From contig JAGVHJ010000360.1 of the NCBI GenBank assembly GCA_020056645.1, forward strand, positions 1 through 8,395: a stretch of DNA of 8,395 nt. Direction: 5' to 3'. The notes below the pieces were generated by a model that worked only from the letters and a program-made list of their open reading frames with translations, was not told where the DNA came from and did no database searches. The DNA is from Desulfobacterales bacterium (GTDB lineage: Bacteria; Desulfobacterota; Desulfobacteria; Desulfobacterales; JAHIVH01). Shown in pieces: positions 1-4,742 of this stretch (the stretch's first letter is position 1; every line of letters starts with the position of its first letter). Position numbers and translations under genes: made by a program.

Positions 1-487
1 CCTCGGTATGCCGGAGACTACGGTTTTTCACGAATCTGATATCGAAAATGCGATCATCTCCAATCTGCAGGCGTTTCTCCTTGAACTCGGAAAGGGATTT
101 GCCTTTGTCGGACGTCAGAAAAGGATGCAGTTTGATGATAAATACTTTTATATTGACCTGGTTTTTTACAATTGTCTGCTTAACTGTTACCTGTTGATTG
201 ATTTAAAAATCGGTGAGCTTTCATATCAGGATATCGGTCAGATGGATGCCTATGTACGGATGTTTGAAGAAAAATACCGCCAGAAAAAAGACAACCCGAC
301 AATCGGTTTGATTTTATGTTCGAGCAAGAAAGAGACAACGGTCAAATACTCGGTGTTGAGTGATAATAAACAGCTTTTTGCCGCCAAATATATGCTGTAT
401 CTGCCAAGTGAAGAAGAACTGAAAGCCGAACTACTGCGAGAAAGAAAGTTGATAGAAGCGCGTTTGGGGTCGTCTGATGAAAAATAA
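1..487 (+). CDS. YhcG/DUF1016-family PD-(D/E)xK nuclease, C-terminal part (5' end outside window)
   Basis: The frame is open from the left edge (reading Leu-Gly before the Met at 8), so the visible Met is probably internal and the N-terminal DUF1016 domain lies upstream. The 159 residues from that Met match the family's C-terminal nuclease domain: an LLELGKGFAFVGRQKR-type block, then FYIDLVFYN (Asp50), then LIDLKIG, whose Asp65-Leu-Lys67 is the (D/E)xK part of the active site. GQMDAYV, NPTIGLILC and a YLPSEEELKAEL tail follow, all typical of YhcG proteins. Members are nucleases often found in restriction-modification and defence islands; the precise substrate is not evident here. The end overlaps the next reading frame by 11 bases (ATG at 477), which indicates an operon with the methylase remnant. 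The catalytic domain looks intact. Family call is firm; a role in DISARM is inference. Confidence 0.85.
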   Translation, partial: LGMPETTVFHESDIENAIISNLQAFLLELGKGFAFVGRQKRMQFDDKYFYIDLVFYNCLLNCYLLIDLKIGELSYQDIGQMDAYVRMFEEKYRQKKDNPTIGLILCSSKKETTVKYSVLSDNKQLFAAKYMLYLPSEEELKAELLRERKLIEARLGSSDEK

Positions 488-1370
488 ATTTTCACAACAT
501 ACCGAGTGGCTCTCGATGATCGAAGTGTCCGGCCCTTTTCTGGCCTTATCCGTGCTGGAAAAGATTTTTCCGCAGGGATTGGAGTCACTTGAAACCTATA
601 GAAAAAAACGACTCCGTTCCGCTTATGACGAGTGGCGTGACGCTGTGGAAGAAGACGATCCGCAACTACCTGAACTTCACCGGGCTTGGATCGAACTGGT
701 GCTCAGGGAACTGCTGGAATACGAAGATTCGGTTTTGCAGCCAGCGAAAAATGATTTCATCTACACCTCTCCGGACGGTGATGGTCAGTTCTCACCCGAC
801 TTCGTGTTACGGTCAGGCAGTGGAAGCGATCCACTGCTGTTCGTATCCATCCTGCCGGAAGGGACGGATTTGGAAAAAGTGAAGGTCGGAGATGGGTGGC
901 CGGTTCCGATTTTCGAGCGCATGACGCTGCTCTGTCGGGACAAAGGTGTTCGGCTGGGTCTCATTACCAACGGTGAGCGCTGGATGATCGTGAATGCTCC
1001 TGTCGGCAATACATCTTCACACATTTCGTGGTATGCTCGCCTCTGGTTTCAGGAACCCGTAACTCTGAAAGCGTTTCAGTCGCTGTTGAGTGTTCGCCGA
1101 TGGTTTGGTACCGAAGGGGAAACCCTTCCCGCCATGCTCGAAGATTCCCTTCAGCATCACGAAGAAGTCACGGATACCCTCGGTGAACAGGTCAAGCGAG
1201 CCGTCGAGGTGCTCGTTCAGTGTCTGAACAAGGCCGATCAGGACAGAAACCGGGAACTTTTGCACGATGTTCCACCTGCTGAATTGTACGAAGCTGGATT
1301 GACGGTGATGATGCTGCTGGTTTTCGTTTTGTGCGCCGAAGAACGCGGTCTTTTGCTGCTTGGAGATTCG
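477..1370 (+). pseudogene. 5' fragment of a large DISARM-type (DrmMI-like) Eco57I-class adenine methylase
   Basis: About 298 residues resemble the N-terminal region of the ~1000+ residue methylases of DISARM class 1 loci: an opening HTEWLSMIEVSGPFLAL, then FPQGLES, HRAWIELVLRELL, and later LGLITNGERWMIV and MLLVFVLCAEERGLLLLGD. In the full family this last segment precedes the SAM-binding and NPPY catalytic parts, none of which is present. Similarity stops at about 1365–1372 and the same frame then reads low-quality sequence to a stop at 1610. The start at 477 overlaps the upstream nuclease gene, so the 5' end is in its original operon position. Without the catalytic domain it cannot methylate DNA. 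The family call rests on remembered motif patterns, not a search; a related Eco57I-like methylase from another defence system is the alternative. Confidence 0.62.
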
Positions 1371-1371
1371 A

Positions 1372-1494
1372 ACAAGAGCGGCTATGAAAAACAACATGGA
1401 ACTCGGGGTCTTGGTTCGTGGAGGAAACCTGCCGGAAAAACTCGAGCGACATTTGGAAGCGTTGGTGACGACGGGAGTGATAGGGAAAATATGA
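1372..1494 (+). pseudogene. 3' fragment of a phospholipase-D-like protein (DrmC-like C-terminus)
   Basis: Read in a different frame from the methylase fragment, this stretch gives TRAAMKNNMELGVLVRGG, followed by NLPEKLERHLEALVTTGVIGKI and a TGA stop at 1492–1494. The N-x-E-x-G pattern with a following hydrophobic strand and a helix ending in 'HLEALVTTGV' is what follows the second HKD motif in PLD-superfamily proteins such as DISARM DrmC. Both HKD motifs are absent because everything upstream is missing; the left edge abuts the methylase fragment with no spacer. Its stop overlaps the next start (TGATG), a typical operon junction, so this is a true gene end. PLD-type C-terminus is likely; the DrmC assignment depends largely on the neighbouring methylase fragment. 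Confidence 0.5.
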
Positions 1495-1610
1495 TGGATA
1501 CAATCGACAGAAAAACCCGCCCCAAGATCATGAAAAGTGTCCCTCAAAAGGACACCAAGCCAGAGATGCGTCTCAGGGAGGCATTATATGGGATGTATTT
1601 TCCGTTTTGA
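1494..1610 (+). pseudogene. 5' fragment of a Vsr-type very-short-patch-repair endonuclease
   Basis: From the ATG at 1494 (a second in-frame ATG is at 1491) the product begins MDTIDRKTRPKIMKSV, then QKDTKPEMRLREALYGM, and stops after YFPF. This matches the N-terminal zinc-site/helix region of Vsr endonucleases, typified by 'D..TR..NM..I...DTKPE..LR..L'. Vsr nicks at T:G mismatches produced by deamination of 5-methylcytosine and normally has ~130–155 residues. Only ~38 are here, and the catalytic Asp/His region is missing. A shift of frame near 1592 would give a few more plausible residues (FRFDK) before another stop, so a frameshift or a second deletion ended the gene. The TGATG overlap with the preceding fragment shows it was translated with the PLD-like gene. 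Confidence 0.62.
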
Positions 1611-1682
1611 CAAGATCTGTAATGAGTGACCCCATACTTGTGAGACCCTATTTGAAAATTATTCCTGACAGGTTCATGCCAC

Positions 1683-3176
1683 GTGTTTAAAAAGACAACG
1701 CTCTTTCTGATGATCGCTACCGGCCTTATGGTTTGTCAGATCATTGCAACCGGTCATGTGTTTCTCTCCAACCGGGCCGTTCTAGAACAAACCTCACTCT
1801 TGACCCAGGCCGGATATCTCTCTGTTCCCAATGAAATCGTGGCGAGAGATCTCACCGGTCTTGCCCCTGCCATGGCGGGCGGACTCTTTTTCACCCTGAG
1901 TCTGGGGGCGGGGCTTACGGTTCTCTCCTTTCTGGCCGCATGGACATGGATCTTTCTCTTTCATAGAAGCCGTTCCGCCCTCATCACGATCGCTATTCTC
2001 CACCTGCTCCTGCTCCTGGCGGTCAATTTTAAAGGAGCAAACCTCTTTCCAAGCCTTTATATAATGATCGTCCCCTTGACGGTGTTTGTGATAACCATCC
2101 GGTGCGCCCGGCCCCCTTTTCAAACACGCTCTGTCCGGTTTTACATTTTCGCCCATGCCGCGCCACTCCTTTTCCTATCGATTCTCTGGGGAACCCAGAT
2201 GAATGACAGGATCTTTATCAATGTGCGGGACACCCTCCTTCTGTCAAACGCCTTTGGCCTGAAATTGAACGCTTTCTATTACGACCACACCCTCCACGCG
2301 GCGGAGACCTTCAGGCCCATCCATCAGAAATTGATCAAAATATACAAAATGGAGCCTTTCGCCGATCAAACGCTTGAAAAAGAGGTCCGGGACCAACTGA
2401 TTCGTCTCGATTATCTTCCTGTTCGAACGGAAAAGCGAGTGGACTTGGAGATCTCTTTGGACGACCATGGATCGCTCCTCTTTTCCCGTCATGCCATGCC
2501 CGTACTCGCGTTTCCCGCTTCCCGGTTTGTGGCCGATGCCGATCAGACCCTCTCCCGAATCTCGTCGGCGTGGGATAAAAACAAGGGTTTCCGGTTGATC
2601 ACCATCCTCTCTCTCGTCATCGGACTTCCCCTGACGCTCTATGCCATTCTTTATCTGTTGATCCATGGCGGCCTTCGGCTGCTTGTAGACGAAAAAAAGG
2701 CCATGATCATCGTCTCCCTGACCAGCGTCGCCATCGGCGTCATGCTGCTGGTTCCTGTTTTTCTCCTGGAAACGGGCGGACCTGAATCCGATAAAGCCGG
2801 GGCGTATCTGGCGTCCGATAGCCCGGTGAAGCGGCTTCAGGCCCTGAGGAAGATTAACGACGGCAAGCTGGAAATCACTGCCTTCCACGGGTATCGGGAG
2901 ATCCTTGCAAGGGGGAGTATTCCAGAGCGCTACTGGGCGGTTCGGGCTCTGGGAAGGAGCCGCGATGAGGCCGCCTATGGCCAACTGATACGGTTTCTTG
3001 ATTCGGAAAACATCAACATCGCCTGCATGGCCTACCACGCCCTTGGAATGATGAAGGAGAAACGGGCTATCAGCGAGATTATCCCGCGGATCAACGTGTC
3101 GGGAAAATGGTATGTTCAATGGTATGCCTATCATGCCTTGAGGAGGTTGAAATGGAGTCAGAGAGGATTTCCCTGA
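1683..3176 (+). CDS. Unrecognised polytopic membrane protein with C-terminal HEAT-like repeats
   Basis: I do not recognise a named family for this 497-residue protein. The likely start is GTG at 1683 (MFKKTTLF), with only a weak AGG-type ribosome site about 10 bases upstream. Hydrophobic segments lie near residues 7–28, 66–93, 98–116, 122–140, 152–170, 304–329 and 341–363. Positive residues after the second, fourth and sixth (HRSRS; RCARPP..TRSVR; the stretch before VDEKK) suggest the N-terminus is inside. The 171–303 loop and the tail after 363 would then be periplasmic. The tail (about 375–492) has paired helices such as PVKRLQALRKI, RYWAVRALGRSRDEAAYGQL, ACMAYHALGMMKEKRAISEI and WYAYHALRRLKW, the pattern of HEAT/PBS-lyase repeats used for protein binding. 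Its last 25 bases overlap the protease gene, so the two are probably co-expressed partners. Function unknown. Confidence 0.8.
   Translation: MFKKTTLFLMIATGLMVCQIIATGHVFLSNRAVLEQTSLLTQAGYLSVPNEIVARDLTGLAPAMAGGLFFTLSLGAGLTVLSFLAAWTWIFLFHRSRSALITIAILHLLLLLAVNFKGANLFPSLYIMIVPLTVFVITIRCARPPFQTRSVRFYIFAHAAPLLFLSILWGTQMNDRIFINVRDTLLLSNAFGLKLNAFYYDHTLHAAETFRPIHQKLIKIYKMEPFADQTLEKEVRDQLIRLDYLPVRTEKRVDLEISLDDHGSLLFSRHAMPVLAFPASRFVADADQTLSRISSAWDKNKGFRLITILSLVIGLPLTLYAILYLLIHGGLRLLVDEKKAMIIVSLTSVAIGVMLLVPVFLLETGGPESDKAGAYLASDSPVKRLQALRKINDGKLEITAFHGYREILARGSIPERYWAVRALGRSRDEAAYGQLIRFLDSENINIACMAYHALGMMKEKRAISEIIPRINVSGKWYVQWYAYHALRRLKWSQRGFP
3141..3146 (+). promoter_or_regulatory. Ribosome binding site deciding the CPBP protease start
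   Basis: A perfect AGGAGG lies inside the 3' end of the HEAT-protein gene, 5 bases before ATG 3152. It favours that start over the in-frame ATG at 3107, which has no comparable site and would add 15 residues unlike a membrane-protein N-terminus. Confidence 0.85.
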
Positions 3177-3808
3177 ACCTTTTTTCGGGAGTCATGGGTT
3201 TCATTATTTTAACCGAACTCCTGGGCGGATGGCTGATCCAGGAAAAGAGAGCCCCTTTTCTCGCTGTGATCGGGATTCTCCGGATCATCCAGACAGGAGG
3301 GGTCCTGGCCCTGGTCCTGAAAACGGGTCTCGGGCTGAAGGCGATCGGGCTCCAGCGTGGACGGTTACTCCACGGTGTGTATCGGGGGGGGATATGGTCC
3401 ATGGGGTTTGGCGCTGTGACCCTCCTGGGGTTCGGGGCGCTTGCGCTTTTGGGCGTCAACCCTTTGACCCTTTTCCATGCGGGCTTTTTAAAAAACGGCC
3501 AGCCCATCGTCTCCTATCTGTTGGTGGGCGTGGTGATCGGGCCGGTGGCGGAGGAGATCCTCTTCCGGGGAGTCGTTTACGGTTTTCTGAGAAAGTGGGG
3601 AGTGGTCTTTGCGCTCTTTTCCAGCACCCTTCTTTTTGCCGGGCTTCATGGCCTGGCATCGGGCGCGCCCCTGACGCAGATCGCCGGGGGGCTACTGTTC
3701 GCGGTTTCCTACGAAAAAGAGGAAAATCTTATGTCGCCGATCGTTATTCATGTTCTGGGAAACGGGGCCATCTTCACCCTTTCAGTTTTAAACCGTTTCA
3801 TGGGGTAA
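3152..3808 (+). CDS. CPBP-family intramembrane glutamic endopeptidase
   Basis: A 218-residue, highly hydrophobic protein with all three motifs of the CPBP (CAAX protease / bacteriocin-processing, Abi) family. They are EEILFRG with Glu134, Glu135 and Arg139; FAGLH with Phe162 and His166; and HVLGN with His200 and Asn204. The catalytic glutamates and metal-free histidine/asparagine set look complete, so the enzyme should be active in the inner membrane. Several membrane segments are evident (about 12–28, 36–56, 84–102, 119–140, 148–168, and a C-terminal one). Known members range from eukaryotic Rce1 prenyl-protein proteases to bacterial immunity, signalling and surface-protein sorting enzymes, and the substrate cannot be read from sequence. 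It overlaps the HEAT-repeat membrane protein by 25 bases and has its own strong ribosome site, so that protein is the obvious candidate partner, regulator or substrate. Confidence 0.92.
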   Translation: MESERISLNLFSGVMGFIILTELLGGWLIQEKRAPFLAVIGILRIIQTGGVLALVLKTGLGLKAIGLQRGRLLHGVYRGGIWSMGFGAVTLLGFGALALLGVNPLTLFHAGFLKNGQPIVSYLLVGVVIGPVAEEILFRGVVYGFLRKWGVVFALFSSTLLFAGLHGLASGAPLTQIAGGLLFAVSYEKEENLMSPIVIHVLGNGAIFTLSVLNRFMG

Positions 3809-3836
3809 CGGGGTGGGTGGGTTTTTGCCATCTGGA

Positions 3837-3854
3837 TGAATAGGTGTTGAATAG
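3837..3854 (+). repeat. Short tandem direct repeat upstream of the hisB promoter
   Basis: The heptamer TGAATAG occurs at 3837–3843 and again at 3848–3854, 11 bases apart and thus about one helical turn. It is followed by a run of nine T at 3861–3869, just before the TTGACA element. Possible activator half-sites, but short enough to be chance. Confidence 0.3.
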
Positions 3855-3870
3855 TTACAATTTTTTTTTG

Positions 3871-3898
3871 TTGACAGGGGGGCTGGTCCTTATAATAT
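3871..3898 (+). promoter_or_regulatory. Sigma-70-type promoter for hisB
   Basis: A consensus -35 TTGACA at 3871–3876 follows a T-tract that could act as an UP-like element. The -10 is either TATAAT at 3891–3896 (spacer only 14) or the overlapping TAATAT at 3893–3898 (spacer 16, more normal). Transcription would begin near 3905 and leave a leader of about 100 bases before hisB. Confidence 0.7.
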
Positions 3899-3910
3899 AC
3901 CCGAAAAAAT

Positions 3911-4000
3911 ATGAATAAGCGCCGGACCCGACCCGAAAGCGCCAGAGAGACAATTGAGGGTCAGCGCAACGGAACGGGGCTTTCCATGGGGAAAACATAA
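3911..4000 (+). CDS. Possible 29-residue leader peptide ahead of hisB
   Basis: Starting at the first ATG after the predicted transcription start, a small frame encodes MNKRRTRPESARETIEGQRN followed by GTGLSMGKT. Its TAA stop (3998–4000) forms part of the hisB ribosome site. It contains no histidine, so it is not a classical his attenuator peptide, and no convincing ribosome site precedes it. The position suggests translational coupling to hisB, but a chance frame of this length is quite possible. Confidence 0.22.
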   Translation: MNKRRTRPESARETIEGQRNGTGLSMGKT

Positions 4001-4004
4001 GGAG
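3998..4004 (+). promoter_or_regulatory. Ribosome binding site for hisB
   Basis: TAAGGAG sits 3 bases before ATG 4008, a rather short spacing. It supports the ATG, which gives the canonical 195-residue enzyme, over the in-frame TTG at 3954, which would add 18 non-homologous residues. Confidence 0.75.
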
Positions 4005-4007
4005 CAT

Positions 4008-4595
4008 ATGGGCAGAAAAGTCAAATTCGAACGGAAAACATCGGAAACGGAGATCACAATCGAACTCGATCTGGACGGCAAAGGGGGCTACGCCATTTCA
4101 ACCGGTATCCCTTTTTTCGATCATATGTTGAATCTCTTTACCGCCCACGGATTTTTCGACCTTTCCATCAAGGCTTCGGGCGATACGGATGTCGATCCGC
4201 ACCACACCGTTGAAGATGTGGGCATATGCCTGGGAGAGGTGGTCAAACGAGCCCTCTCCGATAAAAAGGGGATCACCCGTTACGGGTACGCCATCACGCC
4301 CATGGACGAATCCCTGGCCAAAGTGGCCATTGATTTGTCGAACCGGCCCTATCTGGTCTATCAGGTTCCGGAGCGGGTTTACGCGAGGGGAAGCTTCGAT
4401 CTCTATACCGCAAAAGAGTTTTTTCGGGCATTCTCAAACACCGTTGGGATGAATCTCCATATCGAGGTCCCCTATGGGGAAAACGAACACCACATCATTG
4501 AGGCGATCTTCAAATCCCTGGGCCGATCCCTGAGCCAGGCCGTGGCCATGGATGGGCGGGTCAAATCGATTCTATCCACCAAAGGTGTCTTATAG
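4008..4595 (+). CDS. hisB: Imidazoleglycerol-phosphate dehydratase
   Basis: A 195-residue monofunctional IGPD, the usual length outside enterobacteria. It dehydrates imidazoleglycerol phosphate to imidazole-acetol phosphate in histidine synthesis (cytoplasmic, Mn-dependent, 24-mer in known members). The two internally duplicated metal-binding motifs are intact: DPHHTVED with His65, His66 and Glu69, and ENEHHIIEA with His161, His162 and Glu165. The FFDHML block (Asp38, His39) and ITRYGYAITPMDESL and RPYLVY segments are also present. There is no N-terminal phosphatase domain of the E. coli bifunctional type. The gene stands alone: a membrane protease precedes it, dnaG follows, and no other his gene is in view. 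It has its own promoter and a hairpin just after the stop, so it is probably a single-gene transcript. Confidence 0.97.
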   Translation: MGRKVKFERKTSETEITIELDLDGKGGYAISTGIPFFDHMLNLFTAHGFFDLSIKASGDTDVDPHHTVEDVGICLGEVVKRALSDKKGITRYGYAITPMDESLAKVAIDLSNRPYLVYQVPERVYARGSFDLYTAKEFFRAFSNTVGMNLHIEVPYGENEHHIIEAIFKSLGRSLSQAVAMDGRVKSILSTKGVL

Positions 4596-4596
4596 A

Positions 4597-4625
4597 GGAT
4601 CGGCGTCTGCTCAAACAGACGATCC
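4597..4625 (+). terminator. Hairpin after hisB, possible terminator
   Basis: CGTCTG at 4604–4609 pairs with CAGACG at 4616–4621 around a 6-base loop. After a 3-base bulge, GGAT (4597–4600) pairs with ATCC (4622–4625). It starts two bases after the hisB stop. Only a weak TTTT occurs downstream (4634–4637), so intrinsic termination would be inefficient; it may instead protect the mRNA end. Confidence 0.45.
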
Positions 4626-4667
4626 ATGAAGCCGTTTTAATCAGAGACACCCTGCCATCTTTTACAA

Positions 4668-4681
4668 AATTGTGAACAATT
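4668..4681 (+). repeat. Inverted repeat just upstream of the dnaG -35 element
   Basis: AATTGT-GA-ACAATT is a perfect 6+2+6 palindrome ending 2 bases before the TTGACA box at 4684. Its position suits a regulator-binding site or UP-element-like sequence; the regulator is unknown. Confidence 0.5.
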
Positions 4682-4683
4682 GC

Positions 4684-4711
4684 TTGACAAAAAAGAATAA
4701 GTATCTATTCT
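4684..4711 (+). promoter_or_regulatory. Sigma-70-type promoter for dnaG–rpoD
   Basis: Consensus -35 TTGACA at 4684–4689, 16-base spacer, then -10 TATTCT at 4706–4711. The predicted start near 4718 leaves about 25 bases before the dnaG start codon. No other promoter is evident before rpoD, so both genes likely depend on it, at least in part. Confidence 0.68.
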
Positions 4712-4713
4712 TT
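4692..4713 (+). repeat. Inverted repeat covering the spacer and -10 of the dnaG promoter
   Basis: AAAGAATA (4692–4699) and TATTCTTT (4706–4713) are perfect 8-base complements separated by 6 bases. The right arm contains the -10 hexamer, so a protein bound here would block RNA polymerase: a good operator candidate. A/T-rich composition raises the odds of chance symmetry. Confidence 0.5.
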
Positions 4714-4728
4714 ACTGTTAATCAAAAT

Positions 4729-4734
4729 GGAGAA
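4729..4734 (+). promoter_or_regulatory. Ribosome binding site deciding the TTG start of dnaG
   Basis: GGAGAA lies 8 bases before TTG 4743 but 17 bases before the in-frame ATG 4752. Normal spacing therefore favours the rare TTG start, adding three residues (MSI) before MIPED. Confidence 0.65.
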
Positions 4735-4742
4735 CATCAATC

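Noticed and set aside
477..1610. Reading the 377-codon frame as one intact protein
   Set aside because: The similarity changes protein family twice along the frame, and the central part is better explained by another frame with a PLD-like C-terminus and a proper stop.
2244..3134. A 296-codon open frame on the minus strand
   Set aside because: It lies wholly opposite the membrane-protein gene, has no membrane or domain logic, and is rich in residues expected from antisense of a hydrophobic gene.
3789..3825. Intrinsic terminator after the protease gene
   Set aside because: CCGTT/AACGG could pair over a 9-base loop, with TTTTT about 10 bases on, but the stem is only 5 bp and the U-run is not adjacent; too weak to call.
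3229..3843. A 204-codon + strand frame
   Set aside because: It runs in another frame through the CPBP protease, which has all its motifs; the alternative product is Gly/Arg/Pro-rich and has no recognisable pattern.
3954..4007. An 18-residue N-terminal extension of hisB from TTG
   Set aside because: It has no ribosome site and no resemblance to IGPD, whereas ATG 4008 follows TAAGGAG and gives the canonical 195 residues.
4668..4681. Resemblance to a lac operator or phage attachment core
   Set aside because: Only the outer AATTGT…ACAATT is shared with lacO; the spacing and centre differ, and there is no integrase or duplicated core nearby.
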